Shown here piece by piece: positions 33,652-43,495 of a stretch of 64,000 bases of DNA. How positions within the stretch are numbered: the stretch's first letter is position 1; the number at the start of each line of letters is the position of its first letter. The DNA lies in NCBI RefSeq assembly GCF_052118845.1, contig NZ_JBQKGJ010000015.1:1-64000 (forward strand), read 5' to 3'. The notes under the pieces are model-generated. The model saw only the letters and a list, made by a program, of their open reading frames with translations. It made no database searches and was not told where the DNA came from. Made by a program: the position numbers and the translations under genes. Source of the stretch: Bilifractor sp002394235. GTDB taxonomy: Bacteria > Bacillota > Clostridia > Lachnospirales > Lachnospiraceae.

Positions 33652-34443
33652 ATGAAAGAGTTTTTGATTCTTCTGCTTCTGGCCCTTCTGGCCAGCTCCT
33701 GCGGTTTCCGCAAATATGTATGGTTCATTTCCCTGGGATACGGAGCTGCTGTCGCCCTGGTCGGTGCCGGCCTCCTGTGCCTGTTCTCCGGGAGTCTGAG
33801 TGCCGGAACCATCCTGCAGTCCGTGCTTTTCATCGTCTACGGCTGCCGGCTCGCCGGATATCTCGCGTATCGCGACCTGAAAACCGCCTACACCCGCCGG
33901 ATGAAGGGAGAGGTAAAATCCGATAAAAGTGTGTCCTTTGCGGCCAAAGTCGGCATATGGATTTCCGCAGCCGTTCTTTACGTTCTGCAGACATCCCCGG
34001 TTCTTTTCCGGCTTCAGGACAATAAGGGCACAGATGCTCTCTGCCTGATCGGATTCCTGATCTCTCTGACCGGTCTGCTTCTGGAAACTACCGCGGATCT
34101 GCAGAAAAACCGCGCAAAGAAAAAGAACCCGGGACGTTTTGTCGATACGGGTCTGTTCCGAATCGTGCGCTGCCCCAATTATTTTGGCGAGATGATCTTC
34201 TGGACCGGTGTCTTTATTTCCGGACTCAACGTATATCACAATCCCGCCGAATGGATCTGTTCTCTTCTCGGCTATGCCGGAATTATCTACGTGATGTTCG
34301 GAGGAGCGCGCCGGCTGGAAATCCGTCAGGACAAGAACTACGGCAATGACCCGGAATATCGGAAATATAAATCCACGACTCCGATCATGATTCCGTTTCT
34401 CCCCATCTACTCGGTAAAGGAGCACAAATGGCTGGTCGCATGA
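33652..34443 (+). CDS. DUF1295 (steroid 5-alpha-reductase-like) membrane protein
   Basis: 263 residues from ATG 33652 with AAAGGA 8 bases upstream; the much longer open frame upstream is not coding. Multiple membrane helices. The C-terminal half has GRFVDTGLFRIVRCPNYFGEMIFWTGVF, the family's NADPH-binding signature (GL-R-RHPNYFGE). It may reduce a hydrophobic substrate or modify lipids; the substrate is unknown. It overlaps the next gene by 16 bp, so the two act as a pair, probably under the divergent TetR regulator. Confidence 0.85.
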   Translation: MKEFLILLLLALLASSCGFRKYVWFISLGYGAAVALVGAGLLCLFSGSLSAGTILQSVLFIVYGCRLAGYLAYRDLKTAYTRRMKGEVKSDKSVSFAAKVGIWISAAVLYVLQTSPVLFRLQDNKGTDALCLIGFLISLTGLLLETTADLQKNRAKKKNPGRFVDTGLFRIVRCPNYFGEMIFWTGVFISGLNVYHNPAEWICSLLGYAGIIYVMFGGARRLEIRQDKNYGNDPEYRKYKSTTPIMIPFLPIYSVKEHKWLVA

Positions 34444-34931
34444 TACAAGGCAGCGCAAACATCCCGGAAGGATTCCATCTGTCCATGGCGCTGACAGACT
34501 GCATACCCGTACTCTTTTTCAGCATCAACGCCGGCGTTCTCGCCTGCCGCTTTCCAAGTCTGCTCTTCCGGATCGGCGCTGTGCTGGTTATCCTCGCCGG
34601 ATCACTGAAGGCAGGCTGGAAATTTGTAATCGCACTCAAAAAAATCGATGTGCCGTTTCTGAACCGGCAGATGCGTTTTCTCATGCCTTCCGGATTTGCC
34701 CTGATGCTCCTGGCACTCGCTGTAAACCGGAGCCGCTGGTCCTTGACAGCGGTTCTGCATCATGCAACAGCCTTTCCATCCTGCATCTTCTTCCTCGCGG
34801 GAATCGCAGGCATCCTTGTTCTGTGCTTCTTCGCAAAACGCCTGGACAGAAGAAACGCAAAATCAAACTGGAAAGAACAGATGGTCAATGGAATCACACA
34901 GCTCTCCTTTCTGCTTGGGATTTTGTTCTGA
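34428..34931 (+). CDS. Membrane protein of unknown function
   Basis: 167 residues with about four membrane helices (roughly 20-40, 48-70, 83-100, 115-135) and a basic loop before the last segment. No family recognised. It is coupled to the DUF1295 gene by a 16-bp overlap. 107 bp downstream is a perfect 16-bp stem (35038-35053 / 35062-35077) that may end the transcript. Confidence 0.7.
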   Translation: MAGRMIQGSANIPEGFHLSMALTDCIPVLFFSINAGVLACRFPSLLFRIGAVLVILAGSLKAGWKFVIALKKIDVPFLNRQMRFLMPSGFALMLLALAVNRSRWSLTAVLHHATAFPSCIFFLAGIAGILVLCFFAKRLDRRNAKSNWKEQMVNGITQLSFLLGILF

Positions 34932-35012
34932 CGAAGACCAGGCATGGCATCCTGTTCCGATCTCGGGATAATAATGCGTATCTCAGCATTTTTTCAATGT
35001 GGCACTACATCT

Positions 35013-35602
35013 GTAAGCGGTAAACAATCCTTACCTTGACAACACTCAGCTGCCATTTCTCGCAGCTGAGTGTTGTCAGTTAAGTTGTTTCCGGCATTCC
35101 GCCGGCAGATCCTGGGACCATGGTTCCAACTTTTCCAGAAAAGTTCTGTCTGTGTCTTCCTGGTACCTGAGTATCTCAGTCAAGAGTAGTTCGAAGTATC
35201 GGAACGGATTTAGATTGTTTGCCTTAGCTTATACTAACTTTTTATCTTCATAGTTTTACTTGCTGAGTCCAGCAATATCACCCTCTATTCATAAAGATGA
35301 GGATAAAAAAATCTGAGTATAATCCACACGCGATATTGATTTTTTGCAGATTGTAAACATCACGTACCATTTTTCATCACCGATCGGATAAGTGAGAGTA
35401 CCTCTCTGGATGCATGATTCGATACTTCGATTGTCAAAGTACAGGTTCGAATGACAGCATCCGGACAAAAACTTGTTGCCGAATCCGTCATCGTCTGATC
35501 GACAATGTTTTTGGGAGATGGTGGAACCGCAATCTCTGCAAAAGTAGCCTCGGACTCCGGAGACAGAGCGACAGATTGTACATCGTAAGCTTCATGTCTC
35601 AA
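35013..35602 (-). mobile_element. IS66-family relic
   Basis: Three pieces in the order of an IS66 element read on the minus strand. First, 35360-35602 is an open frame resembling the small accessory protein TnpA, with a conserved-looking TxxIEVSNHxSREVLSLIRSVM end. Then 35076-35228 encodes the last 50 residues of the large transposase (AKANNLNPFRYFELLLTEIL ... PWSQDLPAECR), preceded by an in-frame stop. Last, GTAAGCGGTAAAC (35013-35025) fits an IS66 terminal repeat. The tnpB gene and most of tnpC are deleted. The perfect 16-bp stem at 35038-35077 lies inside the relic's end. Confidence 0.7.
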
Positions 35603-35755
35603 CTGTTGCTGCCAGTAATAAAAGCTTTTAATGTTGATACCATTCTGTTCACACTAGGCCTTTTTGTAAGACCACTGGCATTACAGGCCTGAATGATATC
35701 AAGTCATTGTCGACGGCAAACGTCGGATGTGATCTTGTCCATCAATACCAAGCCT

Positions 35756-35804
35756 CCTTTGGAGAAGTTGAAAAAACCTTAGATATATTCGACTTCTCCA
35801 AAGG
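35756..35804. repeat. 17-bp inverted repeat after the SLH gene
   Basis: CCTTTGGAGAAGTTGAA and TTCGACTTCTCCAAAGG pair with one mismatch around a 15-base loop containing six As (six Ts on the minus strand). It may end the SLH-gene transcript, although no T-run follows the hairpin. Confidence 0.75.
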
Positions 35805-35860
35805 GCTTGTCCTTACCTTCAAAGAGTTGAAGTTCGCCAAATTCCAGGGAGTCGTCATTT

Positions 35861-38800
35861 TTACTTCATCCTATACAGGAACGTTATCGCTTGGCACCGC
35901 TTACAGTCGTCTTTAGGACTAAATGTAGTTTTACTCGTTCCAGCCGAAATACCCTTCTTATATGCCCAGTTAACGGCATCAGCAAAATAATCTTCCTTCT
36001 GCACATCTGTAAACGGATTAGCGCCTTCCATCTTTTCTGAACCCATTATTCTCCAAATGAATGTGATCATCTCCGCTCGTTTGCAGTAAACATTCGGGCT
36101 GAACGTTGTCACGCTTGTGCCGGATGTAATCTTGTTCTTGTATGCCCAGCACACCGCATCATTGAAATAATCAGTTTTCTTTACATCCTTAAATGGTAGA
36201 TTCGCATCAACCTTCTTGCTGCCGTTAATTCTCCAAAGGAAAGTAATCATCTGGCCTCTGGTTATGATTTCACCAGGTCCGAAAGATGTTCCAGTAGTAC
36301 CGCTTGTAATGTTGTTCTTATAAGCCCAGTTTACTGCGTTGTAGAAATAATCATTATCTCTCACATCTGTGAACGGCATCTTCTCGTCGTCATCCTTTGA
36401 AGGTGTGGGTGGAATAACTGGTGTTACAGATAGCTTCTCTTTAAATAATGCAGAGAGCGTCACAGTGCTATCCGGCTGTGTGAAGCTGTAGGTGCCGTCG
36501 GCATTCTGAGTTACTGTTACCTCTTTACCTTTCTCGTCTGTCACAGAAATCTTATCTACCTCATATCCAGAATTCGGTTTAGCTATAATGGTCACTAGCT
36601 CTCCTGTCTTCTGCAGTTCAGGAGAAAGGACTAAGCTGCCGTTCTTGGTAGGCTTTATTGTGTTGTTTACAGCCGGTTTCTCTTCTTCCCCAAATGTTGC
36701 AGCAACAGCCACAGTGCCCTCTGGCTGTATGAAGTTATATGTGCCATCAGTATTCTGAGTTACCGGTACCTCTTTACCCTTCTCATCTGTCACAGAAATC
36801 TTATCTACCTCATATCCAGAATTCGGTTTAGCTATAATGGTCACTAGCTCTCCTGTCTTCTGCAGTTCAGGAGAAAGGACCAAACTGCCGTTCTCAGTAG
36901 CCGCTATCTCGTCAACCACTTTATTATCCTCAAAAGGTTTCGAATCATCCTGCTTTTCAAATGATACTGATATGGTCACCTTTGTTTCTGGTTGTGTAAA
37001 GCTATAAGTGCCATCATCATTCTTTGTAACAGGCACCTTGTTTCCAGTTTCATCTGTTATCAAAACATCCTGTAATTTATACCCAGTATCAGGCATGACA
37101 GTGATATTTACTGCCTCGCCTGGCTTCTGATGATCAGAGACAAGCGTCACGTTTCCATTCTCAGTCGGCTTTATCTCATCAATAACAAAAGCTTCAGTTT
37201 TATTCTTGAACAATGCAGATACCGTCACCACAGAATTTGGTTGCGTAAAACTGTATGTGTCGTTACCGTTGTAAACAATCGGTACCGTGATTCCGTGACT
37301 ATCTGTGACTTTGACTTCATCAACTTCATAACCAGCGCTAGGATTAGTTGTAATCGTAATTGTTTCTCCTTGCTTCTGAGTTTCAGGAGAAAGATTTACG
37401 CTACCATTCTCTGTAGGAGTTATCAGATCGATTACTGTAGTTTTCGTTTCCTCAGCATTTTTAAATGTTACTGTGATTGTTACACTTGCCGATGGCTGCT
37501 CAAAGCTGTAGGTTCCATTTTCTCCTGTTACAGCAACAACATTTTCGTTAGCATCTTTAGCACTTATATCTCCTATTTCAAATCCAGTATCTGGTTTAAC
37601 AGTGAAGCTTACTTTGCTTCCGGTTATCTGCGGTTCTGAAGATAGAATTACTTTTCCATTTTCAGTGGTGTTCAATACATTAACGAAAGCCCTGACCACC
37701 ACTACTACAGAATCAGAAGCACGTTTTTCCTCATTTTCCTTATATCGTACTTCATATGAGCCAGCTTCTACCTTCGTTGTGCCAACTTCACACTGCTGCC
37801 ATTCACCTGTTCCTTGCTTCCTATACTCCATTGAAGAAGTTGTTCCGAAAATCCCGCCATCCCCAGTTAATCCCTGAGGTTTACTCTGCTTCTGCTTATT
37901 TGTAAAGACTGCAGTTAAATTTCTATCTCTAAGTGATGTAAATTGAAGCATGGGATCTTTAGAAATGACATTTCCATTTTCCTTCCATGAAAGAAAATAG
38001 CAATTCTTATTAGGCACAGCCTGAAGAATAACGTTTGCTCCTTTTCTCTTCTCAGAAAGGCCGTAAACCATACCATATTCTTTTCCTTCAACAGTGACAT
38101 TTGTTTTATAAAGTGGTGCCTCCTCATTTTCGATTGGCACAAGTTCTCCGCCCTCTTTTTCAAGTTTCGAATAGGATGTTTCTTCCTGGGTTGGTTCTTG
38201 ATAAGGAACATAAAACTTCTCTCCATCTTCCAGTTTTACACCCAACATATTGTTTACGATGCTCTCCTTACCATCTGCCACATAGGAACTCGAATAATTC
38301 ATCGTGCCGGAATCAGTAGCTGTAAGCCTTAATTTAAAAATACTTCCTTCATTTATAAAGATATGTTTGGTATCCCCGGCGACCATCACAATGAGTTGAT
38401 CGCGCAGTTCATCGGGTACAGATCGAACAATATTGTTATCCTTTATAGAGGCAACTATATTGCCTGATGAATCTAAGACATCCACATCAACAGGACACTG
38501 TATCTGATTATGGGTAAAATTTTTAAATTCGGGTGAGGCAACTAGCGTTGTAGAAGAATTGTATACAGCCTGCTGAAGCTGATATGTATATTCTGCCCAC
38601 TCATCAATAATATCAGTATGGCTAATCCAGCTTGATTTCTGTCCTAATGTCAAATAAGGTATCAAGCCTGCAAGCCAGTTATTATCAGTATCGATAAACT
38701 TTGTTGCTTCCTTAGCATATTCAAAAGCCTCTTCACAATCATAGCCAAACGTTTTACGCAGGCTAAGATACTGATTAAAATAAGAGTATCTGCCGGCATA

Positions 38801-40921
38801 CTCCGAATTCATAATCACATTCAAGGAAGAAACTGCTATTCCCAAATCATTGGCATAATTCTTTAAGATGTCCTTTTTACCCCAGGCATCGCCAACCTTA
38901 GACATTGTTTCTGTTATCCAATCCATATTTCCAGAAACAATTGGAACAATACAACATCCTGCATGGTGCATTCTATTAGTTGTTACTACAGAAAGAGCAC
39001 CTGTTACAGATGAAGATATACCCTCATCTTCCAAAGTTGCTAATCCAAGCATAGTTTGTTTTAAACCGGATTTTAAATTGTCGACAGATTCATCAGTAAT
39101 AGCCTGCGCTAAATTATCGCTTTCTGCATTAACCCCGAACCTATCCTGTAAAAAGCCAATCAAAGCTTCTGTGGATTTTGTTTTAGACTCACCAGCATTT
39201 ACAGAATTCTGTCCAATATTATTATTGATAATCTGAATCAGTGATAATGCTGTCAAAAATTTATCGTCATCTTTGCCATCATAGTTTCCGGTTATTAGCT
39301 TTAAATATTTATCCTGGCTTGATATTTTTTCCATATTACTGGCGCTCTTATTGAAAATGAAGCATAAGAAAGCACGAGCGCTTTGCTCATCCTTTATTAC
39401 AGGAAAAGAATGAACCATTTTAAATTCTATGTTATCATTCCACTGTAAGATAGGATACTGTGATCCCATAGTCCATGTCTTATCAAAATCAAACCCTTTA
39501 TATTGATTTTGATCTAAACATTGACTCGGTTCCAATGCAACAATCTGATTAAAGGAACTCCATCTCTCATCTCCCTGACGCCTGCCAAAAGCTTTCTGAC
39601 CCTGAAAATAATAAAAATTAGAAAACTCAAATCCTTGCAGGGCCCATCCCCCAAGTCCATAACTGCCAACCAAAGCCCCCGCATAATTTCCTGTCAAATT
39701 TCCGAAAGAATAGCCATTATTAAGATGTACTTGTCCTACACTCCCTGTTCTTATATCTCCAAAAATTCCTCCGCTACCGCCCTGTGTTGAAATACCTTCA
39801 GTAAGACTTATATCACCTCTGTTATAGCAGTCATTTACGTATTCATCATTAAAATCAATTTCTTGATAGCCACAAATTCCTCCCACAGCGTTACTCCCGC
39901 TTATATTTCCATTGTTGAAGCACCCATTAAAAGATCTAGGGCACTCTGTTTTGCCAATTAAGCCACCAGTATAATAGCCGCCATCAACATTGGAAAAGTT
40001 GCAGCTATTAGTAATACTTATTCCCTCATTGCTACTATTAATGTTTTGAGCTTCCCCAATAAGACCACCAACGCGATTAAATGATTCTGCCTTTATATTT
40101 CCGTCAGAAGCGCAATTTTTAACATTTTGTTTTTTATTCCAATCTGATCCCCATGAACCAATTAAACCTCCTACACATCCAGAAACAGAGGTTGAAGAAT
40201 TATTATTTAAAAAGATATCTCCGGAAAAAAGGCAATTGCTCAAAGTGCAAGAGTTCTTGTTACCTATGTACCCCACTAATCCAGCAATGTTCATTCCATC
40301 CACTACTGTTGTTGAATTGACACAAACTTTACCATATACGCCGCAGTTTGATATGCCCGCACCATTATACGTGCCCACTATCGCACCGGCGTTATATTCT
40401 GAAGCTTTCTCACCATGTCGAGTGACATTTAAAAAGACATTTTTCAGTGTAAAATCAGAAATGCTCCCACCATTAACGTTATTGAAGAAGCCAAGATTAC
40501 CTGAACTGTTCTCTATGTACAGACCCGATATAAAATGATGATTTCCTATAAATGTACCATTAAAATTAGGAATCCCGCTCCATATATACGCTGAGTCAGG
40601 CTTAGTTTCATATGTCCATGCTGAAAAATCAGAAGAGACATCTATATCCGCATCCAGTTCAACATACGAATTAGAAAAGTCAAATGGTTCTCTATTTTTG
40701 GAGGTGTCTCCTTTTGCTTTATCCAAAAAGCCATACAAAGTATCAACATCATTCACTTTGTAAGGATTCTCCTGCGTTCCGTCGCCGGATTGATTGAATT
40801 CTTCCAGATTAGATATTCTGTTTTCTTTTACATCACCAAATACAGGAACAATTTCTCCTGGAAAAATACTTATTGCCATAATTACAACCAAAAAGATCAC
40901 CGAAAGTTTTCTCTTTAACAT
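35861..40921 (-). CDS. Large SLH-anchored surface protein with GLUG and beta repeats
   Basis: 1,686 residues, secreted. Signal peptide 1-29 (KRKLSVIFLVVIMAISIFPG). Residues about 130-460 hold GLUG-type repeats (GGLIG, GGICGY, GGIFGD, GALVGSYG). A helical region spans about 500-870. Then come five beta-rich repeats of about 75 residues (TENG-VxLSPE...QPxSxVTVSALF); the last two share 41 identical residues and near-identical DNA, so the duplication is recent. Three SLH domains (about 1515-1686; FTDV...YFxxAVxWAYK) anchor it to secondary wall polymer. GGGAGGGTGG precedes the ATG. AT-rich compared with its neighbours and next to an IS66 relic. Probable adhesin or glycan-binding protein. Confidence 0.88.
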   Translation of the reverse strand: MLKRKLSVIFLVVIMAISIFPGEIVPVFGDVKENRISNLEEFNQSGDGTQENPYKVNDVDTLYGFLDKAKGDTSKNREPFDFSNSYVELDADIDVSSDFSAWTYETKPDSAYIWSGIPNFNGTFIGNHHFISGLYIENSSGNLGFFNNVNGGSISDFTLKNVFLNVTRHGEKASEYNAGAIVGTYNGAGISNCGVYGKVCVNSTTVVDGMNIAGLVGYIGNKNSCTLSNCLFSGDIFLNNNSSTSVSGCVGGLIGSWGSDWNKKQNVKNCASDGNIKAESFNRVGGLIGEAQNINSSNEGISITNSCNFSNVDGGYYTGGLIGKTECPRSFNGCFNNGNISGSNAVGGICGYQEIDFNDEYVNDCYNRGDISLTEGISTQGGSGGIFGDIRTGSVGQVHLNNGYSFGNLTGNYAGALVGSYGLGGWALQGFEFSNFYYFQGQKAFGRRQGDERWSSFNQIVALEPSQCLDQNQYKGFDFDKTWTMGSQYPILQWNDNIEFKMVHSFPVIKDEQSARAFLCFIFNKSASNMEKISSQDKYLKLITGNYDGKDDDKFLTALSLIQIINNNIGQNSVNAGESKTKSTEALIGFLQDRFGVNAESDNLAQAITDESVDNLKSGLKQTMLGLATLEDEGISSSVTGALSVVTTNRMHHAGCCIVPIVSGNMDWITETMSKVGDAWGKKDILKNYANDLGIAVSSLNVIMNSEYAGRYSYFNQYLSLRKTFGYDCEEAFEYAKEATKFIDTDNNWLAGLIPYLTLGQKSSWISHTDIIDEWAEYTYQLQQAVYNSSTTLVASPEFKNFTHNQIQCPVDVDVLDSSGNIVASIKDNNIVRSVPDELRDQLIVMVAGDTKHIFINEGSIFKLRLTATDSGTMNYSSSYVADGKESIVNNMLGVKLEDGEKFYVPYQEPTQEETSYSKLEKEGGELVPIENEEAPLYKTNVTVEGKEYGMVYGLSEKRKGANVILQAVPNKNCYFLSWKENGNVISKDPMLQFTSLRDRNLTAVFTNKQKQSKPQGLTGDGGIFGTTSSMEYRKQGTGEWQQCEVGTTKVEAGSYEVRYKENEEKRASDSVVVVVRAFVNVLNTTENGKVILSSEPQITGSKVSFTVKPDTGFEIGDISAKDANENVVAVTGENGTYSFEQPSASVTITVTFKNAEETKTTVIDLITPTENGSVNLSPETQKQGETITITTNPSAGYEVDEVKVTDSHGITVPIVYNGNDTYSFTQPNSVVTVSALFKNKTEAFVIDEIKPTENGNVTLVSDHQKPGEAVNITVMPDTGYKLQDVLITDETGNKVPVTKNDDGTYSFTQPETKVTISVSFEKQDDSKPFEDNKVVDEIAATENGSLVLSPELQKTGELVTIIAKPNSGYEVDKISVTDEKGKEVPVTQNTDGTYNFIQPEGTVAVAATFGEEEKPAVNNTIKPTKNGSLVLSPELQKTGELVTIIAKPNSGYEVDKISVTDEKGKEVTVTQNADGTYSFTQPDSTVTLSALFKEKLSVTPVIPPTPSKDDDEKMPFTDVRDNDYFYNAVNWAYKNNITSGTTGTSFGPGEIITRGQMITFLWRINGSKKVDANLPFKDVKKTDYFNDAVCWAYKNKITSGTSVTTFSPNVYCKRAEMITFIWRIMGSEKMEGANPFTDVQKEDYFADAVNWAYKKGISAGTSKTTFSPKDDCKRCQAITFLYRMK

Positions 40922-40930
40922 TCCACCCTC

Positions 40931-40985
40931 CCTATGAAATCAGGTAATTTTTCCTTTAATCCCTATAAAGTCAAGTAATTTTTCC
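40931..40985. repeat. Direct repeat upstream of the SLH gene
   Basis: CCTATGAAATCAGGTAATTT (40931) and CCTATAAAGTCAAGTAATTT (40962), each followed by TTCC, repeat at 31-bp spacing just ahead of the ribosome site of the SLH gene. Possible operator or leader element. Confidence 0.6.
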
Positions 40986-41108
40986 TATAAAATAAAGGAT
41001 TATTCAACATTCCTCAGTTCAGAATGAAGCCGAGTGTCATGAGCATTTCTGCGTATCCGGTATGAAAAAAAATGTATTCTGAGAACATAAAACAGAACGT
41101 CACCTTTT

Positions 41109-41416
41109 TCACTCTGCATGACCTTGTGTGTAGTCCTGTTCCGCACCGCCAGTTGCACCCATCGAAGGCTTATCGCTGTCCCATGCCTCATCTACTCCAT
41201 TATCGTTTTGTGTGACAGAAACAGCCTGCTGACTATCTGATTCTGTCGCAATAATGCTTTCTTCGTCTGTGTCCTCTGGAATTGAATATGCTCCAGACTC
41301 TTGGCTATCAGCCTCTTCTTCCGATTTCACACTATTCTGCGATTCAGAGACTGCTTCCTCTTCTGCAGATGCACTGTCAATTCCAACCGCGTCTGTTTAT
41401 ACCTCATATTTTTCAT
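41109..41416 (-). pseudogene. Frameshifted small acidic protein gene
   Basis: An ATG at 41416 (MKNMRYK) has a good GGAGGG site but its frame stops after about 33 codons. The overlapping frame, opened by a TAA directly beside codons 6-7, encodes a long Asp/Glu/Ser/Gln-rich stretch (SASAEEEAVSESQNS ... DNGVDEAWDSDKPS) ending at 41109. One indel near 41395 would join them into an about 100-residue acidic protein. No family recognised. It lies upstream of the SLH gene on the same strand. Confidence 0.4.
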
Positions 41417-41723
41417 CCCTCCTCTTTTTTTTCGCCGCCTTCTGTCAATCGCCATTCAGATTTATTTACCCCCGGCAATCGTCATCCGCACCGTAATTTC
41501 ACCTAAACCGCTGTATCCAGCACGGATTTTAAGACTATTATATTTCTTCAAGCAATGTTTTCACAATAAAGATAGATCCTTGTCCTTGTCCAACTAAGTG
41601 TCCGAAAAGAGTCAGCTTACTATCCCGCTCAAAGGAGCTGAACTTGTTCCGATATAATTGGACAATCGTCTGGACAGGCGGTTTTCAAAATATGATATTG
41701 TTGTCCATGTAGGGATTTAATAG
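41417..41723. other. Gene-free AT-rich stretch
   Basis: No supported ORF or RNA gene. The segment at 41590-41665 looks like mobile-element debris (short inverted words TGTCC...GGAC), but nothing can be named. Confidence 0.4.
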
Positions 41724-41776
41724 AATGAAAACATCAAACTTAATAGATAGAGAAAATGAAAACATCAGACTTAATA
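41724..41776. repeat. Direct repeat before the XRE regulator
   Basis: AATGAAAACATCAAACTTAA (41724) and AATGAAAACATCAGACTTAA (41755), 31 bp apart and both followed by TA, about 110-160 bp ahead of the XRE gene start. Candidate autoregulatory operators. Confidence 0.6.
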
Positions 41777-41883
41777 AAGAGAGAGAGAAGATGTCAATCC
41801 TGCAGGATACAGAGTGCAAGACATGATTACAACGTGAACACTGTAGCTGAAATGGGAAAATGGCATTGAATTGGAGGGACAGA

Positions 41884-43326
41884 ATGAGTGATTTTAGCGA
41901 CTTAATCAATGTCTACAAAAAAAGATCGGGCATTTCTGTGAAGGAGCTGGGCGAAGGCACTGGCATCGGACCAAATATTTATAAGTATGTGCGCGGGTCA
42001 AGGCTGCCGTCCGAGCCCGGTGTTGTGGATTTGATTTCGGATTATATGAATATGTCAAATGAGGACCGCCACAAGCTGCGCGATTACTGGCGCATCGAAC
42101 ACTTCGGAAAGGAGCGTATCGCACTCTGGAAAGAGATCGAGACAATGCTGCAGCATTTCCGTATCACGCCGGACGCAACAGAATCCTATATGTTCGAGCA
42201 GAGACTCCCGGACAGCTTGCTTGACCATTCCATAAGCTACATACGCGGCGACCTGAACGTTCAGCAGGTTCTGCTCGCCATCCTGACGACCGCTGACGAA
42301 GGGACCATCCATGCTGTCGTTCAGCCGGATGACCCTCATATTCTGGAGTGTCTCTCTATTGCGGAAAAATCGGCAAATCAATCGAAAATCCAGAATATCA
42401 TCCGAATGAGACAGCGAGGTGACCATTATGCAGACATCATGCGGAAAAATCTGTCCATTCTGCAGAACACTCTGCAACTGGCACTTGGATCAGACAGATA
42501 TACCTCCTACTATTATTACACGGACTATGTAGAGCAGGAAAAATGGCCACTCACGTCAAGTTATATCGTAACAGACAGCTGTGCGTTTCTTTTCGGTAAC
42601 GGTGACACAGCAATGACCGGTATCTTCACAAAAGATCCGAGATTTATCGCCGATCTCAATATGCACTTTGATTCTCTAATGAAAGAGTCGCGGCCAATGG
42701 TCATTCGCCCGGACTCACCATCCAGGATCATTGAAGATTTCCAGTCATACTACAGTATTGCTGAAAAAACAGTACCGCATAGCAGAGAGATTGTGATCGG
42801 CACTCAGCCTTGTCTGACACCCTTTCTGACCAACGATATCTGCGAACGCTACATGTGCCGTGATCATACAGAAATCCGCCCCTTTGTCGAGCAGTATCTC
42901 ACCTATTTGACCTGGTGGAGAAAACACATACGCAACCTTACCAAAGACATCGTGTCAATCGACGGTGTCCGCCAATTCCTGGCTACCGGTAGAATCCATG
43001 AGATTCCGGAGGCGTATTACACACCTTTCTCAAAGGAAGATCGCCTGCAGATTGTCCGGAGCTGGCTGGCAAGCCTCTCCCCGGACAATGTACATTTTTT
43101 GAAAGAAGACAGTTGTCTGGTGAACTCCGGGCTCACTCTCACTTCATCGCCAACATTCTTCATCATATCGCTCGTCCGCGAGAACAGCTATCATATTTTC
43201 TTTTCCAAGGAGCCCTCGACTACCTCCTGCTTCTGGGATTATTTTTCGAATCTGGATGACAGGATCTACATGCCTTTCAGTGAGGGAAAACAGAGGGTTC
43301 AAAAAATCATTGAGCAATTTCGATGA
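41884..43326 (+). CDS. XRE-type HTH protein with a large uncharacterised C-terminal region
   Basis: 480 residues from ATG 41884, GGAGGG 5 bases upstream. Residues 5-60 form a Cro/C1-type helix-turn-helix (LINVYKKRSGISVKELGEGTGIGPNIYKYVRGSRLPSEPGVVDLI). The remaining about 410 residues have no domain I recognise and no membrane segment. Long alpha-helical stretches alternate with aromatic-rich parts (SYYYYTDYVEQEKWPL), consistent with a ligand- or peptide-sensing domain. Monocistronic; a possible sensor-regulator of the surface-protein island, which is inference from position only. Confidence 0.8.
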   Translation: MSDFSDLINVYKKRSGISVKELGEGTGIGPNIYKYVRGSRLPSEPGVVDLISDYMNMSNEDRHKLRDYWRIEHFGKERIALWKEIETMLQHFRITPDATESYMFEQRLPDSLLDHSISYIRGDLNVQQVLLAILTTADEGTIHAVVQPDDPHILECLSIAEKSANQSKIQNIIRMRQRGDHYADIMRKNLSILQNTLQLALGSDRYTSYYYYTDYVEQEKWPLTSSYIVTDSCAFLFGNGDTAMTGIFTKDPRFIADLNMHFDSLMKESRPMVIRPDSPSRIIEDFQSYYSIAEKTVPHSREIVIGTQPCLTPFLTNDICERYMCRDHTEIRPFVEQYLTYLTWWRKHIRNLTKDIVSIDGVRQFLATGRIHEIPEAYYTPFSKEDRLQIVRSWLASLSPDNVHFLKEDSCLVNSGLTLTSSPTFFIISLVRENSYHIFFSKEPSTTSCFWDYFSNLDDRIYMPFSEGKQRVQKIIEQFR

Positions 43327-43495
43327 ATAATGGGAATTGAATATCGATATAAACGCAATGATAACACTGATCCGTTTGTGGTCAAACAAGTGATTTCCAC
43401 TTGATAGGCCATTTCCAACTACCCGGCACTGTCAGCGGACACCCGGGTAGTTCAGACTGTTTTCCCTGACTCAACAGAGATAACTATTGCATGGA

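Noticed and set aside
35898..35906. GTAAGCGGT on the minus strand inside the SLH gene, as the second end of the IS66 relic
   Set aside because: It encodes Lys-Arg within a normal SLH C-terminus (CKRCQAITFLYR), so it is native coding sequence and the match is chance.
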